From: Allobosea psychrotolerans | GTDB lineage: Bacteria; Pseudomonadota; Alphaproteobacteria; Rhizobiales; Beijerinckiaceae | Direction of reading: 5' to 3' | Assembly (NCBI RefSeq): GCF_002917105.1 | Contig: NZ_PQFZ01000002.1 | Location: 62,001 to 126,000, forward strand | Length of the DNA stretch: 64,000 nt | Shown here: one piece after another, positions 1 to 9,739 of the stretch | How the letters are laid out: each line of letters begins with the position of its first letter | Position numbering within the stretch: position 1 is the first letter of the stretch | Made by a program: the position numbers and the translations under genes | The notes under the pieces: model-generated | The model's database searches: none | What the model saw: the letters and a program-made list of their open reading frames with translations, nothing else | Told to the model about the DNA's origin: nothing

Positions 1-715
1 GGTCTCCGAAAGGCAGGAGCGCGCCCAGCGGCAAGTCCGGGATGGCGTGCTGGAAGACGTGCTTGGGGTCGGTGGTCGGCCGGCCCTCGCCGTCGATGAT
101 GTAGCCCGGCGGCACCTGGACGCCCTTGTTCAGCGCGACGCGGGCCTTGCCATGGGCCATGCGGCTGGTGGCGAAATCGAGGATGATCGGATCGCTCCCC
201 GGCACCGGAATGCCGATCGCGTGCGGGTTGGTGCCGAAGCGCGCTTCCTTGGCAGCGAAGGGGGCGACGATCGGCGCACGGCCGGCGACATTGACCCAGA
301 ACAGCGAGATCAATCCAGCCTCGGCGGCGATCTCGGCATAATGGCCGATGCGGCCGATATGGTGGGAATCGAGCAGGTTCAGGATGGCGACGCCGCCGGC
401 AATCGCCATTGCCCCGGCCTGCTCGACCGCATTGCGGGCGGCGGGCTGGCCGAGCGCGACCTGGGCATCGACGATCAGGAAGGGAGCGGCATCGAGCCGG
501 GCATGGGGCCTGGATTGCGGCTTCAGATTGCCGTCGGCCAGCGACTGGAAATAGAGCGGGATCATCCCGACGCCATGGCTGTCATGGCCGCTCAGATTGG
601 CGAGGACGAGATGGTCGGCGGTCTCCTGCGCCTCGGCCTCCGTCCAGCCGGCCTTGGTGACCATGTCGCGGACAAGGGCGCGGAGCGCTTCGGGGCGGTG
701 CGTGCGGTAGGTCAT
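1..715 (-). CDS. Ldh_2-family (malate/L-lactate-type) NAD(P)-dependent dehydrogenase, 3' end outside window
   Basis: The reading frame runs off the left window edge; 238 N-terminal residues are visible and family members are about 330-350 aa, so roughly the last third is missing. Family motifs are clear: GHDSHGVG (43-50), SHHIGRIGHY (117-126) and FGTNPHAIGIP (160-170). The family reduces 2-oxoacids or oxidises 2-hydroxyacids (malate, L-lactate, ureidoglycolate, piperideine-2-carboxylate) with NAD(P); the substrate cannot be told from this part. The start is the ATG whose complement lies at 713-715. It is transcribed away from the Fe-S protein gene at 899, and the 183-bp gap between them must hold both promoters. 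The family call is secure; a specific name is not. Confidence 0.85.
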   Translation of the reverse strand, partial: MTYRTHRPEALRALVRDMVTKAGWTEAEAQETADHLVLANLSGHDSHGVGMIPLYFQSLADGNLKPQSRPHARLDAAPFLIVDAQVALGQPAARNAVEQAGAMAIAGGVAILNLLDSHHIGRIGHYAEIAAEAGLISLFWVNVAGRAPIVAPFAAKEARFGTNPHAIGIPVPGSDPIILDFATSRMAHGKARVALNKGVQVPPGYIIDGEGRPTTDPKHVFQHAIPDLPLGALLPFGD

Positions 716-898
716 CGTCTGTCGTCTTCGTCCCATTGTCGAGGTGGCCACAGTGCATGAGCGGGCGCTTCACGCAATGCGCGCAGTGAAAGGGCGGCCG
801 TGCACTCCGGCATCTCGACGTTGCGCTCACCAATCCTTATGTTGTGGGCAGCAATCTTGCTTCATCGGGCCTTGAACCCGATCGAGGAGGGACGACGA

Positions 899-1294
899 AT
901 GTTTTCGATTCCGGGCCTGAAGGTGGTCTCCCTGACCGACGCGGCCGCCTCGCGCATCCGCGAGATCATGGCGCAATCGGCGCTCGATAACCCCGACGCT
1001 CCGGCGCTCGGCCTGCGGGTCGGCGTCAAGAAGGGCGGCTGCGCCGGCATGGAATACACCTTCGAGGTGGCGCGCGAGACGGCCAAGGGCGACGAGGTCG
1101 TCTCCGAGAAGGACGCGACCGTGATCGTCGACGCCAAGGCCGTGCTGTTCCTGCTCGGCACCGAGCTCGATTTCAAGACCGATCGCTTCTCCTCGACCTT
1201 CGTATTCAACAACCCGAACCAGGTCTCGGCCTGCGGCTGCGGCGAATCGGTCGAGATCAAGCCGCGCGCCGAGAGCGCGCTCGCGGCGCACTGA
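899..1294 (+). CDS. HesB/IscA/SufA-type iron-sulfur cluster assembly protein
   Basis: This 131-aa protein has the A-type carrier signature: Cys48 in GGCAGMEY and the C-terminal pair Cys112 and Cys114 in ACGCGES. A-type carriers hold and pass on Fe-S clusters during assembly in the cytoplasm. The ATG at 899 was chosen because GAGGAGGG at 884-891 is an excellent Shine-Dalgarno at the right distance; the longer frame upstream has no such signal. No other suf or isc gene is in the window, so SufA, IscA and ErpA cannot be separated by context. The TfoX-N gene follows after 10 bp and may be co-transcribed. Confidence 0.9.
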   Translation: MFSIPGLKVVSLTDAAASRIREIMAQSALDNPDAPALGLRVGVKKGGCAGMEYTFEVARETAKGDEVVSEKDATVIVDAKAVLFLLGTELDFKTDRFSSTFVFNNPNQVSACGCGESVEIKPRAESALAAH

Positions 1295-1304
1295 GCCCGC
1301 AGCG

Positions 1305-1664
1305 ATGGATGTCGAAGGCATCCGCGAGCTTTTTGCAGATATTCTGCCGGTACGGGTGCGCAGGCTGTTCGGCGGCCTCGGCATCTATGACGGCGAGATG
1401 ATCTTCGCCCTGGTCTTCAAGGGTGACATCTATCTCAAGACCTCGCCCGCGACGCTGGAGCGCTTCGTTGCCGCGGGCTGCCGGCCCTTTACCTATGAAG
1501 CGCGCAGCCGTGAGCGTGCGCTCGGCTATTGGAGCCTGCCGGATGCCGCACTGGATGACCCCGACACGTTGAGAATCTGGACGAATCTCGCGCGCGAGGC
1601 GGCGCGGCAGAAGGCTTCCCGCCTCAAGCCACGCGGCTCAAGGCTTCGAGCGCCTCTTCCGTGA
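1305..1664 (+). CDS. TfoX N-terminal domain protein
   Basis: A 119-aa protein matching the TfoX_N (Sxy-like) domain: VRRLFGGLGIYDGEMIFALV near residues 17-36, then a DIYLKTS strand and the aromatic segment ALGYWSLPDAAL. Single-domain TfoX_N proteins are common in Hyphomicrobiales and mostly uncharacterised; Sxy is a competence co-activator in gamma-proteobacteria, but that role should not be assumed here. The C-terminal 20 residues are basic and proline-rich. The last 41 bp overlap the 3' end of the convergent diguanylate cyclase gene, so the tail may be poorly constrained. Confidence 0.8.
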   Translation: MDVEGIRELFADILPVRVRRLFGGLGIYDGEMIFALVFKGDIYLKTSPATLERFVAAGCRPFTYEARSRERALGYWSLPDAALDDPDTLRIWTNLAREAARQKASRLKPRGSRLRAPLP

Positions 1665-2700
1665 CGGTGCGGTTGCGGCCGTCGCGCTTGGCCTGCATCA
1701 GGGCCTGGTCGGCGCGGTCGACCAGAGACCCGGCGGTGTCGCCGCGACGATAGCCTGCAACGCCGAGCGAGATGGTGATGCGGCCGAGATTCTCGTTGGT
1801 CGAGCGCTTCACCAACTCGCGTGTCAGCAGGGCCTGGCGCACGGTCTCGGCGCCGAATTTGCCGGCGACCAGATCGGACTCCGGCAGGATGATCGCGAAT
1901 TCCTCGCCGCCGAAACGGGTGATCACCGCCTTTTCCTTGAACTTGTCCTTCATGGTGCGGGCGACGAGGCGCAGCACCTGATCGCCGGTGAGATGGCCAT
2001 GGGCGTCGTTGAACTTCTTGAAGTAGTCGATATCGGCCATGACCAGCGCGAAGGGCTCGCGGCGCAATGTCGCCTGATCGATCGATTTCTGCAGCATTTC
2101 CTCGAAATGGCGGCGGTTGGCGAGGCCGGTCAGCGGATCGGTCAGAGCCTCTGCGCGGGTCATCTCGAGCGCCTCGCGGAGATTGCGGATCTCGTTGGAG
2201 CTGTTGCGGAGTTGGGCTTCGAGCTGGGTCTTGCGGGTGACCTCTTCGCGCGTCGACAGCACGAGCGCCTCGACCCATTCGCGCAGCCTCTGCCGGTCCG
2301 CCGCTGGCGGCACGTCCTCGGACATGGCGGAGAGGCGGCCATGATAGCGCTCGCTGGACAGGAGCGTCTTGTCGACCAGCGACATCAGCCCGTCGATCTC
2401 CCCCAGGACCTGGAGGCTGGTGCGCTCTGCCTGTTTGGCGAGCCGGTCATTGCCGATGAAGCGATCATAGAGATTGTCGATGTCGGCGACGCCGACCTTG
2501 CCCTCGCTGCTGGCGAGGATCGCGTTCATCGCCATGCTCACGGCCGGCATCTCGCCGCTGAGATGGGCGTACCAGACCTCGAAAGCGCGCGGATAGCCCG
2601 GGGAACCGTGATCGCGCATAGCCGCGACGACCTGATCGGCCAGATCACAGGATTGAGCCGAAATCTGCGCGTGGTCGCTCATTGCCAATAGCCCGGACAT
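1624..2700 (-). CDS. Diguanylate cyclase (GGDEF domain)
   Basis: A 358-aa soluble protein. The C-terminal GGDEF domain begins at the family phrase LTDPLTGLANRR (187-198) and has an active-site GGEEF at 264-268, so it should make cyclic di-GMP from two GTP. The inhibitory RxxD site expected five residues before GGEEF is absent (the residues there are KEKA), suggesting no classical product inhibition. Residues 1-150 form a helical N-terminal region without a sensor domain I recognise; a short helix around 150-180 links it to the catalytic part. ATG at 2682 (MSDHAQ) is an alternative start. Two hairpins lie just upstream. Confidence 0.9.
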   Translation of the reverse strand: MSGLLAMSDHAQISAQSCDLADQVVAAMRDHGSPGYPRAFEVWYAHLSGEMPAVSMAMNAILASSEGKVGVADIDNLYDRFIGNDRLAKQAERTSLQVLGEIDGLMSLVDKTLLSSERYHGRLSAMSEDVPPAADRQRLREWVEALVLSTREEVTRKTQLEAQLRNSSNEIRNLREALEMTRAEALTDPLTGLANRRHFEEMLQKSIDQATLRREPFALVMADIDYFKKFNDAHGHLTGDQVLRLVARTMKDKFKEKAVITRFGGEEFAIILPESDLVAGKFGAETVRQALLTRELVKRSTNENLGRITISLGVAGYRRGDTAGSLVDRADQALMQAKRDGRNRTVTEEALEALSRVA

Positions 2701-2710
2701 GAAGCCGGCT

Positions 2711-2751
2711 CATGGTTTTCGACCATGACAGCTTCGATTGCACATCGAAGC
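2711..2751 (-). promoter_or_regulatory. Two tandem hairpins in the leader of the diguanylate cyclase gene
   Basis: CATGGT/ACCATG (2711-2716 and 2722-2727) and GCTTCGAT/ATCGAAGC (2731-2738 and 2744-2751) are perfect inverted repeats with 5-base loops. They lie 11-51 bases before the start codon on the coding strand. They could be leader hairpins or operator sites; nothing in the sequence decides between these. Confidence 0.4.
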
Positions 2752-2854
2752 GGGACATCCTGTCCGTCACAACGGCGGCATGCGCCCGTTCATGGCCGCT
2801 GCGCTGGCAGCAGCCATTCAGGAAACATGACGCCTCTGAGTTAATGCGAGGTTA

Positions 2855-2867
2855 TGACCTAAGGTCA
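2855..2867. promoter_or_regulatory. 13-bp palindrome TGACCT-A-AGGTCA
   Basis: A perfect inverted repeat 12 bp downstream of the helicase stop and about 155 bp upstream of the diguanylate cyclase start. No T-tract follows on the transcribed strand, so an operator or weak hairpin is more likely than an intrinsic terminator. Confidence 0.3.
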
Positions 2868-2878
2868 GATCTTTGGAT

Positions 2879-4444
<1,566 letters not shown>

Positions 4445-4657
4445 CGAATGTTGCGCTTCTTCAGGGTCGGTTACTCGAGGCGGGATGACCTATCAACCGC
4501 GACGGTGGCGCGACATCTCTTTCCAGCGCGCCTTCGGACTTCCGTGCAATGCAGAAAAAGCGCGGCGAAGTCAATAAACTAGAGAGCGATGTCCATAAAT
4601 GCGACACGGCTTTAGGGCGATATCGCGCTTTGAACTAGCAACGAGGCCAATACGGAC

Positions 4658-5368
4658 ATGATCGACGCCACGCCGGAACCGCTTGTCCTGATCCCGGGGC
4701 TGAGCTGCGACGCCTCCCTCTATGCGCCGCAATGGCCGGCTCTGGCAGCCGGCGGCAGGCCGATCCTCGTCGCCGATCATGCGCAGGACGAAACCTTGGA
4801 CGCCATCGCGCGACGGCTGCTCGCTGCGGCCCCGCCGCGCTTCGCGCTCTGCGGGCTGTCGATGGGCGGGTATATCGCCTTCGAAGTGATGCGGCAGGCG
4901 CCGGGGCGCGTCATGCGCTTGGCGCTTCTCGACACCAGCGCCAAGCCGGCCACGCCGGAGACGAACACACCGCGCGAACAGATGATCGCTCTGGCGCAGA
5001 AGGGGGCCTTCGACAATGTCACGACCTTGCTCTGGCAGCGGCTGGTCGCGCCGGCGCGCCTTGTCGACGAGCCCTTGCGGTTGCTTGTCAGGCGGATGGC
5101 GGACCAGGCCGGTGCGGAAGGCTTTATCCGGCAGCAGCGCGCGATCATGACACGGCCCGACTCGCGGCCCGGGCTGGCGGCAATTGACGTACCGACGCTT
5201 GCGCTGGTCGGCGCGGAAGATCTGATCACGCCGCCGAGCGAGGCGCAGGAGATCGCGGCCGGGATCGGCGCCAATGCCAGGCTGGTGGTCGTGCCGGGCT
5301 GTGGTCACCTTTCGACGCTTGAGGCGCCGGATATCGTGACCGATGAGTTGCTGGCCTGGCTCAGCTAA
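4658..5368 (+). CDS. Alpha/beta hydrolase
   Basis: A 236-aa alpha/beta-hydrolase fold protein. The nucleophile elbow GLSMGG (66-71) gives Ser68; Asp188 (GAEDLITP) and His217 (GCGHLST) complete the triad, and the LIPGLSCD strand-turn at 11-18 is the expected oxyanion-hole region. The substrate is unknown; size and motifs fit small esterases or enol-lactonase-like hydrolases. It is a single gene, transcribed away from the RhlE helicase gene, and no signal peptide is seen. Confidence 0.85.
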   Translation: MIDATPEPLVLIPGLSCDASLYAPQWPALAAGGRPILVADHAQDETLDAIARRLLAAAPPRFALCGLSMGGYIAFEVMRQAPGRVMRLALLDTSAKPATPETNTPREQMIALAQKGAFDNVTTLLWQRLVAPARLVDEPLRLLVRRMADQAGAEGFIRQQRAIMTRPDSRPGLAAIDVPTLALVGAEDLITPPSEAQEIAAGIGANARLVVVPGCGHLSTLEAPDIVTDELLAWLS

Positions 5369-5474
5369 AGAGTTTTCGGGCCAAGTGGATGCCGGATCGC
5401 GTGAAGACAACGCGTCAAACAAAGATCCAGGAGCAATTGAAGGATCCAACCAGATCGGAAATCGCTCTCAAATC

Positions 5475-5735
5475 TCAGCGCGGGACCACGCAGGGGTCGA
5501 GTCGGGTCTGGTTCGCCGACTTTTGAAGCGAACCCGTGATCATCGGATCGACCGGCTTGCCTTTCGAGGCGGCGGAGGCGACCTGCGTCAGGCGTTCAGT
5601 GTCGAGCTTGGCGGTCTGGTTCGAGACGAAATTCACTGCGACGACCGACAGGAATCCGATCGCAGCGGCGGCCTTGGCGACGTCGGCGACCATTGTGCCG
5701 CGTTCGTTCTTCCAGAAGAGTTCGATCAGCCGCAT
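5475..5735 (-). CDS. Small single-span membrane protein, weakly Flp-pilin-like
   Basis: 86 aa when started at the ATG at 5735 (MRLIELFWKNERG). A short positively charged N-terminus ending in ERG is followed by one hydrophobic segment (about residues 15-36, VADVAKAAAAIGFLSVVAVNF) and a soluble tail with a single Cys near the end. This layout resembles Flp/TadE-type prepilins, which are cut after Gly, but the usual Glu at +5 would be Asp and no tad genes are nearby. A longer frame opens at 5816 with no support. Treat as a hypothetical membrane protein; the pilin link is inference. Confidence 0.55.
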   Translation of the reverse strand: MRLIELFWKNERGTMVADVAKAAAAIGFLSVVAVNFVSNQTAKLDTERLTQVASAASKGKPVDPMITGSLQKSANQTRLDPCVVPR

Positions 5736-5851
5736 CTGGCCTGCTCCGCCCATTCGAGCGCCAAGGCACCCCTGGCCATGACCTTGCGCCAGCAGCGGTA
5801 AAAAGACGGTTAGCAAACCATTGCCGCGATCCGGCGCAATTTATGAAACCG

Positions 5852-6790
5852 TTATGGAAGTCGCGCGGTGTCGAGCTCCGGGGCGGGCTGGCCATTGAGT
5901 CTGGCGCGGTTGTTGCGAAACAACTCCCGCAAAGCGCCGAGCACGGCAAGAACGGCGGGCCGCTGCCGCGAGACGTCATGCGAGACCAGGAATATCTCGT
6001 CTGCCGTCTTGTCCGGCGGCGGCTGCAGCCGGATGAGAGTCTCATCGGCATCGCCCATGAAACAAGGCACCATGGAGACCGCGCCGGCTGAACGGACGCT
6101 TTCGTAGCGCGCGGCTGAATCGCCGACGCGCGCCGCAACGGGGCGGCCCGCAGCCCATTCCAGGATATGCTCTTCGATCCGCGACGACACGTCCCGGCTG
6201 ACCGAGATGATCGGCGCCGTCGCAGGGTCGATGTCCCGCCGGACATAGAGCGCCTGCACAAGCCGCCCGATTTTCTGGGCGAAATAGCCTGGCTGTTCCG
6301 GCACCTTGCTCATGCGCAACGCGATGTCGGCCTCGCCCCGCGCGAGGTCGAGCTTGTCGCGGGTGCTGATGATGACGATCTCGACCCCTCCGGCGGCGGC
6401 GGAAATCGTCGTCGCATGCATAGTCAGGAACAGGCTGATCGAGGTCGTGGCAGTGACCCTCACCGGCGCGCTATCCGAGGCGCGGGCGGCCCGCGCCCGA
6501 CTGGCGAAACGCTCAGTGGCGGCAGCGACCTCGCTTGCATCCTGCGCCAGGGCCTGACCGAGTTCGGTGAGGATCAGGCGATTGGCGGCGCGCCGAAACA
6601 GCTGCAGCCCGAGCCTTGCCTCGAAAGCCTTCAGCCTCCGGGCGACCGTAGCCTCGCTCAGTCCAAGTTGCGCCGCCGCCACGGCCAGCGCCCCGCTCGT
6701 GGCGATGGTGTGGAAGATTCCGATGTCGTCCCAGCCGGAGGAAACCAGATCGCCGTGGCGTCGAGCTTGAGAGGGAGGAGGCTGCCCCAT
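5852..6790 (-). CDS. LysR-family transcriptional regulator
   Basis: 312 aa from the ATG at 6790; an upstream ATG at 6937 would add 49 residues with no homology-like character. The N-terminal winged HTH is clear (WDDIGIFHTIATSGALAVAA, then LSEATVARRLKAFEARLGLQLFRR), followed by a LysR effector domain. The GLxLFxR and EAxLG elements match the family. No obvious target gene lies next to it: parE ends 195 bp upstream in the same direction and the small membrane protein gene lies downstream. The inducer is unknown. Confidence 0.85.
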   Translation of the reverse strand: MGQPPPSQARRHGDLVSSGWDDIGIFHTIATSGALAVAAAQLGLSEATVARRLKAFEARLGLQLFRRAANRLILTELGQALAQDASEVAAATERFASRARAARASDSAPVRVTATTSISLFLTMHATTISAAAGGVEIVIISTRDKLDLARGEADIALRMSKVPEQPGYFAQKIGRLVQALYVRRDIDPATAPIISVSRDVSSRIEEHILEWAAGRPVAARVGDSAARYESVRSAGAVSMVPCFMGDADETLIRLQPPPDKTADEIFLVSHDVSRQRPAVLAVLGALRELFRNNRARLNGQPAPELDTARLP

Positions 6791-6954
6791 GCGGTCACCG
6801 GCCAGGCTTGCGGGGAGCGAGCGACATGGCTCGCGAAGACGTGACGGGGATCGCGGAAGGGCTTGTTCGACATGCCGGCAAGGTGCCGGCTCGGAGCCGT
6901 CTTGGCAGCCCTGTAGCCGTGATGGGCAGGCCTCCAAAAACGACAGGGTGCCAA

Positions 6955-6979
6955 TGGCCTGGCCACGCTTGCCAGGCCA
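6955..6979 (-). terminator. Hairpin terminator after parE
   Basis: A perfect 9-bp stem TGGCCTGGC/GCCAGGCCA with a 7-base loop begins 7 bp past the parE stop; on the coding strand a TTTTT run follows about 14 bases later. The short distance to the stop supports a transcription terminator, though the T-tract is not adjacent. Confidence 0.6.
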
Positions 6980-6985
6980 GACGCC

Positions 6986-9076
6986 TCACAGGTCGATCAG
7001 CTCACCGGCAAAGGCCGCGCGCTCCTGGATGAAGATGAAGCGGGCTTCCGGCTTGTTGCCCATCAAGCGCTCGACTGTTTCCGAGGTCTCGTCGCGGGCC
7101 TCGTGCTCGACCATGACCTTGAGCAGGATGCGCTTGGCCGGGTCCATGGTGGTTTCCTTGAGCTGGGCCGGCATCATTTCACCCAGGCCCTTGAAGCGGC
7201 TGATCTCCGGCTTCTTGCCCTTGAAGACGCTGTCGATCAGCTCGTCCTTATGGGCATCGTTGCGGGCATAGACCGACTTGCCGCCATGCTGGAGCCGGTA
7301 AAGCGGTGGCACGGCGAGGTAGAGATGGCCTTTCTCGATCAGGCGCGGCATCTGCCGCCAGAAGAAGGTCACCAGCAGTGAGGCGATATGGGCGCCGTCG
7401 ACGTCGGCGTCCGTCATCACGATGACCTTCTCATAGCGCAGGTCGTCCTCGCGGAACTGCAGGCCGATGCCGCAGCCCAGAGCCAGGATCAGATCGGCGA
7501 GCTGCTGGTTGGCGTTGAGCTTGTCGCGCGTGGCATTGGCGACGTTCAGGATCTTGCCTCGCAACGGCAGAATGGCCTGCGTCGCGCGGTTGCGCGCCTG
7601 CTTGGCCGAGCCGCCGGCGGAATCGCCCTCGACGATGAAGAGTTCCGAGCCCGCGGCGCCCGCGCTCGAACAATCCGCAAGCTTGCCGGGCAGGCGCAGC
7701 TTGCGGGTTGCGGTCTTACGCGAGACTTCCTTTTCGAGGCGGCGGCGAAGGCGCTCCTCGGCGCGGTCGACCGACCAGTCGAGCAGGCGCAAGGCCTGCT
7801 GCGGCGCGGCAGCGAGCCAATGGTCGAAGGCGTCGCGCACCGCGTTCTCGACGATACGGGCGGCCTCCAGCGTCGCCAGCTTGTCCTTGGTCTGGCCCTG
7901 GAATTCCGGCTCGCGAATGAAGACCGAAAGCATGGCGGCGCAGGTCGCCATCACATCGTCGGAGGTGACCTGGGCCATGCGCTTGGACTGGCCGAGGCGC
8001 TCGGCATGGTCGCGCAGGCCGCGCAGCAACGCGACCCGCAGGCCCTGCTCATGCGTGCCGCCCTCCGGCGTCGGAATCGTGTTGCAATAGGAGGAGGAGA
8101 AGCCGTCCTCGCCGGTTGCGAGCCAGGCGATCGCCCATTCGAGCGAACCATGGCCGCCATCTTTGGTGATCTTGCCCGAGAAGATCGGCTCGGCGACGAG
8201 GTCCTTGCCCTCGATCTCGCGGCCGAGATAGTCGCGCAAGCCGCCGGGGAAACGAAAGACGGCTTCCGCGGCGACATCGCCTTCCGGCTGCAGCAGCGAG
8301 GGCGCGCAGCGCCAGCGGATCTCGACGCCGCCGAACAGATAGGCCTTCGAGCGGGCCATGCGGAACAGGCGCGCGGGTACGAAATGCGCGCCCTCGCCAA
8401 ATATCTGCGCATCGGGGTGGAAGCGCACGCGCGTGCCGCGCCGATTGGCGACCGCGCCGACCGTCTCCAGCGGCCCCTGCGGCAAGCCGCGCGAGAAGTG
8501 CTGGCGGTAGAGCATCTTGCCGCGCGCGACCTCGACCTCGAGCCGGTCGGACAGCGCATTGACCACGGAGACGCCGACGCCGTGCAGGCCGCCGGAGGTC
8601 TCATAGGCCTTGGAGTCGAACTTTCCGCCGGCGTGCAGCGTCGTCATGATGACTTCGAGCGCCGATTTGCCCGGGAATTTCGGATGCGGGTCGACAGGAA
8701 TGCCGCGGCCGTTGTCGGTCACGGCGATCGAGCCGTCCTCCAGCACCTCGACATCGATGAAGCTGGCGTGTCCCGCCACGGCTTCGTCCATGGCGTTGTC
8801 GATCACCTCGGCGAAGAGGTGGTGCAGGGCGCGCTCATCCGTGCCGCCGATATACATGCCGGGGCGGCGCCGTACGGGCTCCAGCCCTTCGAGCACCTCG
8901 ATCGCCGAGGCGTCATAGCCGGCTTCGGACAAGGTGCCGTTGCGTGGCGGCGCCGAGGCGGGAGAGGGCTTTGCGGTATGGGTGGGCGCGGACGCCACGG
9001 CGCGCGGCTCCGGCCGTGGCTGCGCCGGGGGCTGCCGGTCACCATCCCCACCGAAAAGATCGCCGTTCTCCGTCAT
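6986..9076 (-). CDS. parE: DNA topoisomerase IV subunit B
   Basis: A 696-aa type IIA topoisomerase ATPase subunit; with ParC it decatenates daughter chromosomes. Visible are the GHKL ATPase region (EVIDNAMDEA, DNGRGIP, ETSGGLHGVGVSVVNALS), the GDSAGGSAKQ stretch and the TOPRIM-associated PLRGKILNV and MTDADVDGAHI motifs. The length (about 700 aa), without the 800-aa GyrB pattern, favours ParE. An ATG at 9076 starts MTENGDLFGG; the frame stays open to 9127 but the extra 17 residues look unsupported. The first 45 residues are a Pro/Ala-rich linker. Confidence 0.95.
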   Translation of the reverse strand: MTENGDLFGGDGDRQPPAQPRPEPRAVASAPTHTAKPSPASAPPRNGTLSEAGYDASAIEVLEGLEPVRRRPGMYIGGTDERALHHLFAEVIDNAMDEAVAGHASFIDVEVLEDGSIAVTDNGRGIPVDPHPKFPGKSALEVIMTTLHAGGKFDSKAYETSGGLHGVGVSVVNALSDRLEVEVARGKMLYRQHFSRGLPQGPLETVGAVANRRGTRVRFHPDAQIFGEGAHFVPARLFRMARSKAYLFGGVEIRWRCAPSLLQPEGDVAAEAVFRFPGGLRDYLGREIEGKDLVAEPIFSGKITKDGGHGSLEWAIAWLATGEDGFSSSYCNTIPTPEGGTHEQGLRVALLRGLRDHAERLGQSKRMAQVTSDDVMATCAAMLSVFIREPEFQGQTKDKLATLEAARIVENAVRDAFDHWLAAAPQQALRLLDWSVDRAEERLRRRLEKEVSRKTATRKLRLPGKLADCSSAGAAGSELFIVEGDSAGGSAKQARNRATQAILPLRGKILNVANATRDKLNANQQLADLILALGCGIGLQFREDDLRYEKVIVMTDADVDGAHIASLLVTFFWRQMPRLIEKGHLYLAVPPLYRLQHGGKSVYARNDAHKDELIDSVFKGKKPEISRFKGLGEMMPAQLKETTMDPAKRILLKVMVEHEARDETSETVERLMGNKPEARFIFIQERAAFAGELIDL

Positions 9077-9095
9077 GGCCTTGGTCGATTCCCTG

Positions 9096-9111
9096 ATTCG
9101 CAACTGCGAAT
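9096..9111. promoter_or_regulatory. 16-bp palindrome upstream of parE
   Basis: ATTCGCA-AC-TGCGAAT is a perfect inverted repeat 20 bp before the chosen parE start. Its position suggests an operator or a leader hairpin, and it lies inside the longer alternative parE frame, which supports the shorter start. Confidence 0.4.
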
Positions 9112-9314
9112 GATAGCGCAGGCGCAAGCAAACCGCGCTGCGACACCGCCTATAGGCGCAAATGGTTTGAGGAAAAATGCGACAGGGCGCATCATGCAGC
9201 GTGGCGCTGTGGACAGCGTGTCACGCATACGTCACGAGACTCGGCAAATCAGTCCGCAACCGGAGCTGTTCAGCCCGCGTTAACCACGCTGGAGCGAGGA
9301 TCATCAAATGGCTC

Positions 9315-9354
9315 CCGGGGCCATATGGATCGCCGCAAGGCGACACGGCCCCGG
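9315..9354 (+). ncRNA. Structured RNA leader: nested hairpin with GNRA loop
   Basis: The outer stem CCGGGGCC/GGCCCCGG (9315-9322 with 9347-9354) encloses an inner stem TCGCC/GGCGA (9330-9334 with 9339-9343) closed by a GCAA tetraloop, a GNRA-class loop. The structure ends 4 bases before the AGGAGG ribosome binding site of the 66-aa gene at 9370. It is either a cis-acting leader or a stabilising 5' hairpin; I do not recognise a known riboswitch class. Confidence 0.45.
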
Positions 9355-9369
9355 TTATAGGAGGTTATC

Positions 9370-9570
9370 GTGACGTTGCGTCAGTCTGTGCCGAACATCA
9401 GAGTCGCGGGTCTCGAACGGGCGGCCCGCATGGCCGGCGAGGCTTTCGGCCACGAGGATCTCGGCCCGCTTCCCAGATTCGCCTCCCAGGCGCCGCAGAC
9501 CTCGCATGTTGTCTGGCTGCTTGCCGCGCTCGCGGCGGTCGCCGGTTTCGCGGCCCTCATCCTGCGCTGA
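9370..9570 (+). CDS. Small hypothetical membrane protein
   Basis: 66 aa from a GTG start with a near-perfect AGGAGG at 9359-9364, which is the main reason for calling it. The N-terminal 45 residues are soluble and end in a Pro-rich patch; residues about 47-65 (VVWLLAALAAVAGFAALIL) form one transmembrane helix with a single terminal Arg, so it is a C-terminally anchored protein. No family is recognised. It is preceded by a structured leader and lies between parE (divergent) and a glycosyltransferase gene 169 bp downstream. Confidence 0.6.
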   Translation: MTLRQSVPNIRVAGLERAARMAGEAFGHEDLGPLPRFASQAPQTSHVVWLLAALAAVAGFAALILR

Positions 9571-9739
9571 GACGGCGCGCCCGGCGTCCTCCGACGAAAT
9601 ATCAACCTTTCGCCCTGTAGGGTGCTCTCCGATCCCTGGGTTTCTGGAAGCGTCCTTGCGTTTCGCTTCGACACGTCGTCGCGCCGGCGGGCCCGCTTCG
9701 CTCGAACAGGCGAAGGGCGAAGATCGCGGAGGTGTCGGC

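Noticed and set aside
47-760. Long plus-strand frame at the window start
   Set aside because: It is the antisense shadow of the Ldh_2 dehydrogenase gene, which reads with clear family motifs on the minus strand.
7388-9283. 631-codon plus-strand frame over parE
   Set aside because: Antisense to parE; composition (His/Ala/Arg/Gly rich, no motif) is that of GC-rich shadow frames.
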